Shown: piece after piece, positions 18,275-26,839 of the stretch
Numbering within the stretch: position 1 is the first letter of the stretch
Layout: every line of letters starts with the position of its first letter
NCBI RefSeq assembly: GCF_018449635.1
Contig: NZ_JAAVUV010000001.1
Coordinates: forward strand, 62,001 to 126,000
Source of the DNA: Caballeronia sp. dw_276
GTDB lineage: Bacteria; Pseudomonadota; Gammaproteobacteria; Burkholderiales; Burkholderiaceae
Reading direction: 5' to 3'
DNA: 64,000 nt
Position numbers and translations under genes: made by a program
Notes under the pieces: generated by a model
The model's input: only the letters and a program-made list of their open reading frames with translations
The model's database searches: none
What the model was told of the DNA's origin: nothing

Positions 18275-18538
18275 ATGAAACGCGCGCTTATCGGCAGTTT
18301 GCTTGTCGTCGCGCTGGCTTCGTCGGCCAGTGCTTTTGCTCAATCATCGAACGTCGCGCCGAGAACGCGCGCCGAGGTGAAGGCCGAACTCATCGCGGCA
18401 AGAAATAGCGGTGAGCTCGATGCGATTCATTCGGAAAGTTATCCGCAATTGCTGCCATACCAAACGGCAACGGCGCGGGATGCATTGCGTACAGCTCCAG
18501 TGGTTCAAGCGAACAGCGCGCGTATCAGTACGCAATAA
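18275..18538 (+). CDS. DUF4148 secreted protein
   Basis: 87 aa with a clear signal peptide (MKRALIGSLLVVALASSASAFA). The mature part, with RTRAEVKAELIAARNSGEL, matches the DUF4148 pattern common in many copies in Burkholderia. Periplasmic, function unknown. Followed by a good terminator. Confidence 0.85.
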   Translation: MKRALIGSLLVVALASSASAFAQSSNVAPRTRAEVKAELIAARNSGELDAIHSESYPQLLPYQTATARDALRTAPVVQANSARISTQ

Positions 18539-18587
18539 GCCATTCGTTCTCAACATCGTCTTCTCACACCTCGCTCCGATGAGGCTT

Positions 18588-18616
18588 GCCCGGTAGTCAA
18601 TCACCGGGCTTTTTTT
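18588..18616 (+). terminator. Rho-independent terminator after DUF4148 gene
   Basis: GCCCGGT, eight-base loop, ACCGGGC, then seven T. Confidence 0.88.
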
Positions 18617-18623
18617 ATGGGTG

Positions 18624-19580
18624 TCATCGAGTGATGGCAGCAAGACATAACGTCACCGTTACGAGCGATATCAGCGTAGAGAACAAGATAGTGCTCGACG
18701 TGACACCCGCTTCGCGCCTGTAAAACTCCGCCAACATGAAGGGCCCCGTTCCAGTCGGCAACGCGCTGAGGATGACGGCGGTGTTCGCCCACAAGACGGG
18801 CAGCGCGAACACATGAAACGCCAGCCACCAGGTAAGCAATGGCTGCGCGATCAGTTTGGCGAAGACGAGCATGGATGTCGTCCCGAGAGCGCCTCCCTTC
18901 GACTTCTCGCCGAGGAACAATCCAAGTGCGACCAGCGCACATGGACTTGCCGCCGCACCCAGCAGCTTGAGGAAGGTATCGGCGCCGCCCGATATGGTGA
19001 GACCCGCACCGCTGCACAACCACCCGGCGAACGGCGCGAACAACAACGGGTTGGTCACGAGCGACTTGATCACCTTGAAGATCGTCGCGCCGAAATTCTT
19101 CTCGGTCTGCAAGCCGAGTTCAATCAACACGATCGCCACCGCGAACAGCACACATACGGTCAGGATCAACGCGATCACTGCGGGCGCGAGGCTCGCGTGA
19201 CCAAATGCGAGCGCACACAAAGGCAAGCCGATAAAGCCCGCATTCGGGTAAGCGGCGTTGAGCGCATCAAGGCTCGCATCGGCGAGATGGTTTGATCGCT
19301 TCAGGCTCACCAGCAAGGTCAGCAGGAAAATCGCGCCCGCTGCAATTCCAAACGCGGCAATGAACGCAGGTTGATCAAGCGAACGCCACGACGTGGTCGC
19401 CATGATGTCGAAGAGCAGCGCGGGTAACGCGAGATACACGACAAAGCGATTGAGTTCCGACGATGCATTCGGCCCCAGCCGATTCATCTTGCGGCATGCA
19501 TAGCCGGCGAAGATAAGACCGAACACAGGAAGGATGATGGTGAGAAGCGGCGTAAAGAGCGAGGAGACCAACGACGGCAT
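18624..19580 (-). CDS. AEC-family (auxin efflux carrier-like) transporter
   Basis: 318 aa from the MPSLVSSL start; the frame extends upstream but without membrane-protein character. About ten hydrophobic helices with the AEC pattern of two five-helix halves (NAAYPNAGFIGLPLCALAFG with the conserved Asn-Pro kink region). Bacterial members export or take up malonate, malate or other small molecules. Substrate unknown. The intergenic region upstream carries several iteron-like sites. Confidence 0.9.
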   Translation of the reverse strand: MPSLVSSLFTPLLTIILPVFGLIFAGYACRKMNRLGPNASSELNRFVVYLALPALLFDIMATTSWRSLDQPAFIAAFGIAAGAIFLLTLLVSLKRSNHLADASLDALNAAYPNAGFIGLPLCALAFGHASLAPAVIALILTVCVLFAVAIVLIELGLQTEKNFGATIFKVIKSLVTNPLLFAPFAGWLCSGAGLTISGGADTFLKLLGAAASPCALVALGLFLGEKSKGGALGTTSMLVFAKLIAQPLLTWWLAFHVFALPVLWANTAVILSALPTGTGPFMLAEFYRREAGVTSSTILFSTLISLVTVTLCLAAITR

Positions 19581-19659
19581 GAGCAGAGTGCGACTGATTG
19601 AACAGGGCGCCAAGCATAGCCGTAGATGCGCGTTGGCGCTGCGCGTCAAAAAATCCAAA

Positions 19660-19677
19660 GGTGAGCGATTTCGGGAG
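19660..19677 (+). repeat. Distal iteron 1
   Basis: GGTGAGCGATTTCGGGAG fits the origin consensus GGTGAGNNNTTNCGGGAG at every fixed position. 27 kb from the origin array. Confidence 0.8.
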
Positions 19678-19699
19678 TTACGCGGAGGTGAGCTTCCCG

Positions 19700-19717
19700 C
19701 TCATGTAAAAGCTCACG
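19700..19717 (-). repeat. Distal iteron 2 (reverse, imperfect)
   Basis: On the minus strand CGTGAGCTTTTACATGAG; matches the GTGAG and TTAC-GAG parts with two or three differences. Confidence 0.5.
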
Positions 19718-19927
19718 CTAAGGTTGATTGCAAGTATCGCTAACTAGATATGGGCTTGATGCCGAGTTCATCGAATGGCTTAGGTATCGGCTTGAAAGCC
19801 TTTATCCATAAGGGTTTCCGGGATCATGCGGTGCCGTTCCCTCAGCGCTGGTTTTCTTTCACACGGTCGATCAGTACGTTGGATTCAACATCGCACCCGC
19901 GCGGTGGTGTGGTGCTAGATATCTATA

Positions 19928-19945
19928 GGTGAGGCAATACGGGAC
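19928..19945 (+). repeat. Distal iteron 3
   Basis: GGTGAGGCAATACGGGAC, very like the origin copy at 47540 (GGTGAGGTAATACGGGAT). Confidence 0.78.
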
Positions 19946-20131
19946 CTCGATGAGTGGTGATGAGAAACCACATGAAGACTCTCTTGCAAGCTGTAACTCA
20001 ACACTGACAGTACGCAACTAAACCGTTCGTGATCAATGGTTTGCAGGCTATTGTTAAAACAGTTGATACACATCGATACCTTTGCTAACAGGCTTCTCAG
20101 CTACTCTTTACCCATGAATTCCTACGTTAAA

Positions 20132-20149
20132 GGTGAGCTTATGCGGGAC
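20132..20149 (+). repeat. Distal iteron 4
   Basis: GGTGAGCTTATGCGGGAC, close to the origin copy at 46695. 78 bp upstream of the lipocalin start. Confidence 0.78.
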
Positions 20150-20226
20150 CTGATTTAACTGGCCAACCAACGGAACGAAGCTTGCTGACAGCCCCACGCC
20201 ACTGAATTAACACAACAAGGACATAC

Positions 20227-20793
20227 ATGACTTTCAAACGATCCGTCACCATCGGCGCCGCTGCTTTGCTGGTGATCGGCGGACTTGGCGTGCTGGCGGC
20301 TTGCGCGTCGGCGGGGAGCAGCAATAGCGGCAACGACGAAGTGCCCGAACCCGCGAAGGCCGTGGACCTCGATCGATACCTCGGGCAATGGTACGAATTC
20401 GCGCGCTATGAAAACCGCTTCGAACGCGGTTGCGAAGCAGTGACTGCGAACTACGCCAAGCGCGAAGACGGGTTGATATCGGTGATCAATTCTTGCCGCA
20501 AGGGCAGCGTGAACGGCACGCCGAAATCGGTCGACGGCAAGGCGAAGATCGTTGCGGATTCAAACAACGCCAAGCTGAAGGTCTCGTTCTTTGGACCGTT
20601 CTATGTGGGCGACTACTGGGTGCTCGATCACGCCGACGACTACACGTGGTCGATCGTCGGTGAACCGAGCGGACGATATCTATGGATACTCACGCGTGAA
20701 GCGAAGCCATCGGCGCAGATGCGAACGGCGTTGATCGATCGTGCGCGCAAGCTGGGTTACGACGTCACGCTCTTGCGCGAAACGCTGCACTGA
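20227..20793 (+). CDS. blc: Outer-membrane lipocalin (Blc type)
   Basis: 188 aa lipoprotein. The signal ends in a lipobox (GVLAAC, Cys about 23). YLGQWYEFARYENRFERGC is the first lipocalin GxW motif, FFGPFYVGDYWVLDHADDY the second region, and YLWILTREAK the third. Blc proteins bind lysophospholipids and fatty acids at the outer membrane during stress. Three forward iteron-like sites lie in the 570 bp upstream. Confidence 0.93.
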   Translation: MTFKRSVTIGAAALLVIGGLGVLAACASAGSSNSGNDEVPEPAKAVDLDRYLGQWYEFARYENRFERGCEAVTANYAKREDGLISVINSCRKGSVNGTPKSVDGKAKIVADSNNAKLKVSFFGPFYVGDYWVLDHADDYTWSIVGEPSGRYLWILTREAKPSAQMRTALIDRARKLGYDVTLLRETLH

Positions 20794-20796
20794 ACG

Positions 20797-22020
20797 TCAA
20801 TCATCGATAGCGTCATAAAGATGGCGCTCGAAGACCGAGGCCATCGGAAACGGCACCAATCCGCGCCGCTGGATCAACAAGATGCCGATCATGTCTTCCA
20901 CGGGATCGGCGAACCAGTTTGTACCCAACGCGCCTGGCCAGCCGAACGAACCCTTAGACCGATAACTCAGCATGCGTTGTTGGGAAGGATCATCGACTAT
21001 CGCCAGGCCCAGCCCGAACCCCTGTCCCGCCCACACGATCTGCCCGAACGCGGGAATGCGCCGTTGTTCGCGCGACAGAAAATTCGTACGCATCAGGTCG
21101 ACCGAACGATGCGACAGCAAACGCGGCCCGCTCGCGCGCTCGGTGGCATCGCCTTGAAGACGGCCGCGTCCGAGCAACATGCGCGCAAACTTCAGATAGT
21201 CATCGGCCGTTGATACCAGTCCTCCACCGCCGCTTTGAAAACGTTCGGGTTTGGCAAAGCGGCTGGTTGCGGGGTGGTCTTCGACAACATGTTGTTGTGT
21301 CGATGGATCAATGGCGTAAGAAACCGAAAGCCGGTCGAGTTTCCCGGGCGGCACCACAAAACTCGTGTCCGTCATGCCCAGCGGATCGAAGATGCGCGTC
21401 CGGAAGAACGTTTCGAGCGGCACCCCACTCACGCGTTCGATCAATGAACCGAGGACATCGGTTGAAATGCCGTAATGCCAGCGCATGCCGGGCTGAAACA
21501 TGAGCGGCAATCCGGCGACGCGTTCGAGCCACACGCTTGAATCGACCGTTGCATCTATGCCGTTGAATACTTCGCTATAGGCATCGGCGAGTGCGCCAAA
21601 TGCGGTGAAATGGTACGCAAACCCGGCGCGATGCGTCAGCAGGTCGAGCACCATGATTGGTGCTCGCGCAGGCTCGGTTCGATCGAGCGACGCGTTCGGG
21701 TCGACGAGAACCTGCGGTTTGGCAAGTTCAGGCAACCATCGCGAAACCGGGTCGTCCAGCGCGATCATTCCGTCTTCCACAAGCATGAGCGCGGCGACGC
21801 TGGTCACGGGCTTCGTCATGGACGCAATTCGAAACAATGTGTCGCGCGTCATGGGTTCACGCGTTTCACGGTCGCGGTAACCGAGCGCATCGACCTGGGC
21901 AGTCTCACCGTGCCGCCAGACGAGCGATACGCAACCCGCGACATCGTCTTTATCGACAAAATCCTGCATTGCACTTCGGCTGCGTTCTAGGCGCGCGGCG
22001 CTGAATCCTGCGGCGGACAT
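20797..22020 (-). CDS. Serine hydrolase, beta-lactamase/EstB-like
   Basis: 407 aa. Catalytic SxxK in IASMTKPVTS (about residues 68-71) and a Tyr motif in WHYGISTDVLGSLIERVSG; the C-terminal region holds GSFGWPGALGTNWF, matching the third box of this family. Such enzymes are usually esterases or peptidases rather than true beta-lactamases. No signal peptide, so probably cytoplasmic. Converges with the lipocalin gene, with only three bases between stop codons. Confidence 0.9.
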   Translation of the reverse strand: MSAAGFSAARLERSRSAMQDFVDKDDVAGCVSLVWRHGETAQVDALGYRDRETREPMTRDTLFRIASMTKPVTSVAALMLVEDGMIALDDPVSRWLPELAKPQVLVDPNASLDRTEPARAPIMVLDLLTHRAGFAYHFTAFGALADAYSEVFNGIDATVDSSVWLERVAGLPLMFQPGMRWHYGISTDVLGSLIERVSGVPLETFFRTRIFDPLGMTDTSFVVPPGKLDRLSVSYAIDPSTQQHVVEDHPATSRFAKPERFQSGGGGLVSTADDYLKFARMLLGRGRLQGDATERASGPRLLSHRSVDLMRTNFLSREQRRIPAFGQIVWAGQGFGLGLAIVDDPSQQRMLSYRSKGSFGWPGALGTNWFADPVEDMIGILLIQRRGLVPFPMASVFERHLYDAIDD

Positions 22021-22143
22021 CCGGATTCCTTCAAATCGCTGTTAAGGCGGTTTATTTAAACACGTTCAAATGGCTGACGCCAAGGAACACTTACCGTGAA
22101 TTGCGCAATCGCCCGACTCGTGCGGAAATGAATGCCGGGATAA

Positions 22144-22341
22144 TCAGTTCGATGCTTCTAGTTGCGTAAGCCGTTCATGGATTCGCTGCATGCGGCTTTG
22201 CTGTGCGGGAACCAGATCGCCTGAAGCGACCGAATCAATTCGATTACGCCAGTAAGACAAAGGAATACGGTCTTCAGGGGAAATTCTGCCGATGACGCGC
22301 TCAAGATGAAGAATATCTGTCTCTATCTGCCGGTGATTCAT
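22144..22341 (-). CDS. Small hypothetical protein (65 aa)
   Basis: A charged, helical protein (MNHRQIETDILHLERVIGRI; later RIHERLTQLEASN). GGAG lies eight bases before the ATG, and composition fits local genes. No domain recognised. Short length keeps confidence moderate. Confidence 0.55.
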   Translation of the reverse strand: MNHRQIETDILHLERVIGRISPEDRIPLSYWRNRIDSVASGDLVPAQQSRMQRIHERLTQLEASN

Positions 22342-22869
22342 TCACGACTCCATTGAATGCGTTGTTTTTACTTTTTTTGGAACGAGATCGGTTTGGCGAT
22401 TGGAACGAATAACCGGTCCACGCCAGGTATCGAGATGCTGGATCAATGCGAATGGGCTGTGGCGCCGTGTTGCCCGAACGACGCTGGCCGTCAAAGTACT
22501 TAGAGAGCATAACTCAAATTAATGAGCCACGTGTACGGCCAGCGTCCGGCAGAGAACAGTATTGAAACGATCAGGGTGTTTAGATCGGAAAAATATTCTT
22601 GAGGACTTAATAATTTGTTAAACGAAATCGAGTGAAACGGAAATAATGGCGGTATCGGCTTATATCATTCCCCTATTTTAACGCGTTGAAAGAAACGCCT
22701 GATTACTGCATGCGGCTGACAAGTAATGAGAAGATGACGCAGTTGAATCGTTTGCGCGATTTGATTTGCGTCGATTTATCTACTGGTCGTAATTGAATGC
22801 GTCGAGGCATGCGATGCTTTAATCCGCCAGCACTTCAACACGGACGGATTAAAGATTGAACGTAGTTCT
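22342..22869. other. 528-bp gene-free AT-rich region
   Basis: No gene seen. AT-rich between 22550 and 22830. Holds a pair of 12-base inverted repeats at 22480 and 22535. Confidence 0.5.
22480..22546. repeat. Separated 12-bp inverted repeat
   Basis: GACGCTGGCCGT (22480-22491) and ACGGCCAGCGTC (22535-22546) are exact complements 43 bp apart. Could be paired operators or a hairpin base. Confidence 0.55.
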
Positions 22870-23136
22870 TTACTTTGCGCGACACGCGATCAGCAATCCG
22901 TTCTGGCCGTTGTCGGTGCTTTGATCGAGGACATCGTAGCTGCCCGCACACATCGCGCGCGCATTTTCCTGGCAATTGCTCCACCCGCCGCTCGCCGGAC
23001 AATTGATCATGGAGGTCGGGCGGCCATCGGATGAAAACAGCGGCGGCGCGCTGCTGCATGCGGACAATGCCGAAAGGGCCGCCAAAAGCGGCACGAGCGC
23101 CAAAGAACGCGCGGCAAATACGCTGGAAAGCTTCAT
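22870..23136 (-). CDS. Small lipoprotein (88 aa)
   Basis: From the ATG at 23136, preceded by AAGGGG. A signal sequence (MKLSSVFAARSLALVPLLAA) ends in lipobox LSAC (Cys near 27). The mature part has four cysteines (NCPASGGWSNCQENARAMC and LIACRAK) likely in disulphides. Probable outer-membrane or periplasmic anchor; function unknown. Longer upstream frame is a different, broken gene. Confidence 0.75.
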   Translation of the reverse strand: MKLSSVFAARSLALVPLLAALSALSACSSAPPLFSSDGRPTSMINCPASGGWSNCQENARAMCAGSYDVLDQSTDNGQNGLLIACRAK

Positions 23137-23224
23137 CCGATACCCCTTGTTATCGCTGTTTTTCTGATACCGGGAGTATGCCATGCGGCGGTTTCGGCTT
23201 GCCTTCAAGGCTTGCACTCGACGG

Positions 23225-23435
23225 TCAAGAATGGCGCGCCGTATCGACTTCGGCTTCGGGCCACAGGCGTGGAAAAAGGTAGCGGAACAATTTGAGCGGC
23301 AAAGCAAGCTCGATAGGTCCTTTCGGTGTCTGCGAACTGACGATCCCCAGCTTGAATAGATCAGCCAAAGCACGATCCGCGGTTCGACTTGTAAGCCCCG
23401 TCATTCCCTTGAAACGGGCCCTGTCGAAGGCAGCA
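23225..23435 (-). pseudogene. Fic-family protein, C-terminal remnant
   Basis: On the minus strand this reads FKGMTGLTSRTADRALADL, FKLGIVSSQTPKGPIELALP and LFRYLFPRLWPEAEVDTARHS, which by eye resembles the C-terminal winged-helix tail of Fic-domain proteins of the cell-filamentation group. The Fic core (HPFxxGNGR) is absent and the frame is lost upstream of 23435. A degraded AMPylator-like gene is the best guess; the assignment is from memory of the family. Confidence 0.45.
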
Positions 23436-23621
23436 TTGGATGCATCTGATGGACCGCATAGTACGGATACGTGGATTCGGTGAGCGTCATGAGTGCTGGG
23501 CTGGCGGATTTGGTGGCGGATCTTACAGACGTTAAGAATTCCGAAAAACCATTATATTCCAAATAGATAGCGACCCCATGGCGAATCCCATGGCGGATCT
23601 TTTAGCTCGAAAAATCCGCTC

Positions 23622-25067
23622 TCAGACCGCAATCCCCAACGCCACGATCTTCTTGTACATCGTCGCCCGACCAATGCCGATCCGCTGCGCCGCCTCGGCT
23701 ACCCTGCCGCCGCTTGCATGCAAAGCATCGGCGAGAAACTGCTTTTCAAACGATGCCATGGCCTCCGCGTACGGCACGACCTCGTCTTCGGGCGATGCCC
23801 TCGGCGGTTCCGGCTCCGGCGCGACACTTTCCGCGCCCATGAACGACCCCAGCGCGCGGGCATCGATATGCTCGCTGTCCGACAACATCACCGCCCGCTC
23901 CAGCGCGTTGCGCAATTCGCGCACGTTGCCGGGCCATGAATACGCGCACAAGAGGCGCAGCGCATCGTCGTGAAGAACGAACTGGCCGGCGTGACGCGGG
24001 CGGGCATCGGCGGAAAGTTCTTCGAGCATCGCGTACACGAGCGCCTCGATATCCCCCACGCGCTGACGCAGCGGCGGCGCATGAATCGCCAACACGTTCA
24101 GCCGATAAAAAAGATCCGCGCGAAACCGGCCGCTCGCCACGAGCGCCGGCAAATCCGCCGACGTCGCCGCGATAATCCGCACATCCGCCCGCACGATGCG
24201 GTTCGATCCGAGCGGCTCGAACTCCTTCTCCTGCAACACGCGCAGCAATTTGCCCTGCAGTGCGAGCGGCATGTCGCCGATTTCATCGAGGAACAACGTG
24301 CCGCCATCGGCGAGTTCGAATTTGCCCACGCGCCCTTTCCGGTCCGCGCCCGTGTACGCGCCCGCCGCCGCGCCGAAAAACTCGACTTCGAGCAGGGTAT
24401 CGGGGATAGCCGCAACGTTCACCGATACCAGCGGCCGCGCCGAACGCGCCGACGCGCCATGAATGGCGTGCGCGAGCAATTCCTTGCCGGTGCCCGTCTC
24501 GCCCGACAGCAACACGGGCGAATCGACCTGCGCGGCGCGCCGGGCCTGACGTTTGACATCGAGGCTCGCTGTGCTCGTGCCGACAAAACTCGCGAACGTA
24601 TATTTAGCGCGCCGCGCCTGGGCGAGCGATTGCCGCGTCGCGATCAACTCCTGCTGCACGCGCGAATAATGCGAAAACAGGGGCGTAAGCGCCTTCATTT
24701 CATCGAAAAGCGCAAAGCCGATCGCGCCGACCGTTTCGTCGAAATCGTCCTTCAGCGGCAGGCGCGTGACGACCAGCGGTTCGCGATCCGTCTCCAGCAA
24801 ATCGAGCAGGATTGGTTTTCCGGTCGTCACGACCTCGCGCATCAGGCTGTTCGGGATCACGGCTTCGCAATCGCGGCCGATGGCGTCTTCGGGGTCCGCA
24901 AACCCGAAACGCGCCGCGTAGCGCTTGTTGATCCAGACCACGCGCGCATCTTTATCGACGATAAACGTGCCTTCGCTGAAATTCTCGAAGGTCTTGAAAA
25001 GCGAATCCATCGCGCGGCGCAAAACGTCGCTGTAGTCGACGGGGACGTGCGTCCAGTCGTTGAGCAT
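23622..25067 (-). CDS. Sigma-54-dependent activator (PAS-AAA-Fis)
   Basis: 481 aa from MLNDWTHVP. A PAS domain (about 20-120) precedes the AAA+ domain with Walker A GETGTGKE (189-196), GAYTGA sigma-54 contact loop (236-241) and Walker B GGTLFLDEIGD. The C-terminal Fis HTH reads GRVAEAAQRIGIGRATMYKK. Divergent from the GntP permease gene, which has a -24/-12 promoter, so it very likely activates that operon. The PAS may sense 3-hydroxybutyrate or a related acid (inference from neighbours). Confidence 0.95.
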   Translation of the reverse strand: MLNDWTHVPVDYSDVLRRAMDSLFKTFENFSEGTFIVDKDARVVWINKRYAARFGFADPEDAIGRDCEAVIPNSLMREVVTTGKPILLDLLETDREPLVVTRLPLKDDFDETVGAIGFALFDEMKALTPLFSHYSRVQQELIATRQSLAQARRAKYTFASFVGTSTASLDVKRQARRAAQVDSPVLLSGETGTGKELLAHAIHGASARSARPLVSVNVAAIPDTLLEVEFFGAAAGAYTGADRKGRVGKFELADGGTLFLDEIGDMPLALQGKLLRVLQEKEFEPLGSNRIVRADVRIIAATSADLPALVASGRFRADLFYRLNVLAIHAPPLRQRVGDIEALVYAMLEELSADARPRHAGQFVLHDDALRLLCAYSWPGNVRELRNALERAVMLSDSEHIDARALGSFMGAESVAPEPEPPRASPEDEVVPYAEAMASFEKQFLADALHASGGRVAEAAQRIGIGRATMYKKIVALGIAV

Positions 25068-25085
25068 CGGTGTCTCGTGGGGGTT

Positions 25086-25099
25086 TCTCGATATCGAGA
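25086..25099. promoter_or_regulatory. Palindrome, candidate upstream activator site
   Basis: TCTCGATATCGAGA is a perfect 14-bp palindrome, with a related TATCTCGAAACG just downstream. It lies 178 bp before the sigma-54 promoter, the usual distance for an enhancer-binding protein. Confidence 0.55.
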
Positions 25100-25276
25100 C
25101 AGGGTATCTCGAAACGTGGAAACTCAGCAAGGCATTACACTACCGACCGTTCGGCTGATTTCCTGCACGAATTTCGAAAACCTTTCCGTAGCTTTTCGTC
25201 TCGATTCATGGATTTTTCTCATCTATGCGCCGTTTCGAACGCCAATTATTCCCGGAAAGCCTTGATCAGCGGCGTT

Positions 25277-25293
25277 TGGCACAGATGCTGCAT
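25277..25293 (+). promoter_or_regulatory. Sigma-54 (-24/-12) promoter
   Basis: TGGCACAGATGCTGCAT has GG at 25278 and GC at 25290 with the required ten bases between, 66 bp before the GntP start and facing the divergent sigma-54 activator. Confidence 0.85.
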
Positions 25294-25358
25294 TAATGGC
25301 GCGCCCTTCCCGGACCGTCAACGGCGCGCCGGGCAATACAACAAGTAACGGAGACTCA

Positions 25359-26759
25359 ATGTCGTTCATCATCGTCCTCGCCGCGCTGGCGTTTCTCATG
25401 CTGGCCGCGTATCGCGGATACAGCGTGATCCTGGTGGCGCCGCTCGCCGCCCTCGCCGCCGTCCTGCTGACCGAACCCGCCGCCGTTGCACCGGTGTTTT
25501 CGGGCATCTTCATGGAGAAGATGGTCGGTTTCGTGAAGCTGTATTTCCCTGTGTTCCTGCTCGGCGCCGTGTTCGGCAAAGTCGTCGAACTGTCGGGATT
25601 TTCGGAATCGATCGTGGCCGCCGCCATTCGATACATCGGCAAGACGCGCGTGAATGCGGTGATCGTCGCAGTGTGCGCGTTGCTCACCTATGGTGGCGTA
25701 TCGCTGTTCGTGGTCGTGTTCGCGGTGTATCCGTTTGCGGCTGAAATGTATCGGCAAAGCAATATCCCGAAGCGTTTGATGCCCGGCGCAATCGCGCTCG
25801 GCGCATTCTCGTTCACGATGGATTCCCTGCCCGGCACGCCGCAGATCCAAAACATCATCCCCACGACATTCTTCAAGACCACGGGCTGGGCCGCGCCGAT
25901 CCTCGGCACAGTGGGTTCGCTGTTCATCATCGTGGTCGGGCTGACTTTTCTGGAGTGGCGCCGCCGCTCGGTGATGGCGACCGGCGAGGGTTATGGCACG
26001 TCGCTTGTCAATGAGCCGGATCGCGTGGAAAACGCGCAGTTGCCCAATCCGCTGCTCGCGGTTGCGCCGCTCGTGCTTGTCGGCGTTGCGAACTTCGCAC
26101 TGACGAAGCTGATCCCCGTCTGGTATGGCGCGAGTTATTCCGTCGCGCCTGACGTGTTGCCTGGCGTTCATGCCGCCGTCGTCACGCCGATCAAATCGGT
26201 GGTCGCGATCTGGGCCGTAGAAGGCGCGTTGTTGCTCGGTATTTTGCTGGTCGTGTTGACGGCGTTCGGGCGCGTGCGCGAACGCTTTGCCGTGGGTACG
26301 AAAGCGGCCGTCGGCGGTGCGTTGCTCGCCGCGATGAACACTGCGTCCGAATATGGTTTCGGTGGCGTGATCGCAGCGTTGCCAGGGTTTATCGTGGTCA
26401 GCGATGCGTTGAAAAGCATCCCGAATCCGCTGGTGAACGCGGCCGTTTCCGTGAGCTCGCTGGCCGGGATTACCGGATCGGCATCGGGCGGTATGAGCAT
26501 TGCGCTCGCCGCGATGTCGGATACGTTTATCAAGGGTGCGGAAGCGGCGCATATTCCGCTCGACGTGCTGCATCGCGTGGTCGCCATGGCCAGCGGCGGC
26601 ATGGACACGTTGCCGCATAACGGCGCGGTGATCACGTTACTCGCTGTGACGGGATTGACACACCGCGAGTCGTATCGCGATATTTTCGCCGTGACGATCA
26701 TCAAGACGCTGGCGGTGTTTTTCGTGATCGCCGTGTACTACACGACCGGGCTGGTTTAA
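25359..26759 (+). CDS. GntP-family permease
   Basis: 466 aa from MSFIIVLAALAF, preceded by a GGAG site. About 12 membrane helices with family motifs (LTYGGVSLFVVVFAVYP; PGTPQIQNIIPT; GMDTLPHNGAVITLL). Linked to a sigma-54 activator and 3-hydroxybutyrate dehydrogenase, so it probably imports 3-hydroxybutyrate or a similar hydroxy acid rather than gluconate (context inference). Confidence 0.92.
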   Translation: MSFIIVLAALAFLMLAAYRGYSVILVAPLAALAAVLLTEPAAVAPVFSGIFMEKMVGFVKLYFPVFLLGAVFGKVVELSGFSESIVAAAIRYIGKTRVNAVIVAVCALLTYGGVSLFVVVFAVYPFAAEMYRQSNIPKRLMPGAIALGAFSFTMDSLPGTPQIQNIIPTTFFKTTGWAAPILGTVGSLFIIVVGLTFLEWRRRSVMATGEGYGTSLVNEPDRVENAQLPNPLLAVAPLVLVGVANFALTKLIPVWYGASYSVAPDVLPGVHAAVVTPIKSVVAIWAVEGALLLGILLVVLTAFGRVRERFAVGTKAAVGGALLAAMNTASEYGFGGVIAALPGFIVVSDALKSIPNPLVNAAVSVSSLAGITGSASGGMSIALAAMSDTFIKGAEAAHIPLDVLHRVVAMASGGMDTLPHNGAVITLLAVTGLTHRESYRDIFAVTIIKTLAVFFVIAVYYTTGLV

Positions 26760-26839
26760 CCCCCGGCGCAACATCTGGCAAACTTGGCAACGGCTATCTG
26801 GCTGTTGCCATCGACCATCCCTTTCCAAGGACCCGCCTC

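Larger units (their letters stand above)
19581..20226. other. 646-bp gene-free region carrying distal iterons
   Basis: No supported gene. It holds four matches to the origin iteron (three forward, one reverse) within 490 bp, listed separately. AT content rises toward 20100. Confidence 0.65.

Noticed and set aside
20797-22020. Serine hydrolase considered as an antibiotic-resistance beta-lactamase
   Set aside because: No signal peptide and motifs fit the EstB-like esterase group; resistance cannot be claimed.
25356-26618. 420-codon antisense frame over the GntP gene
   Set aside because: His/Arg-rich shadow of a clear membrane-protein gene.
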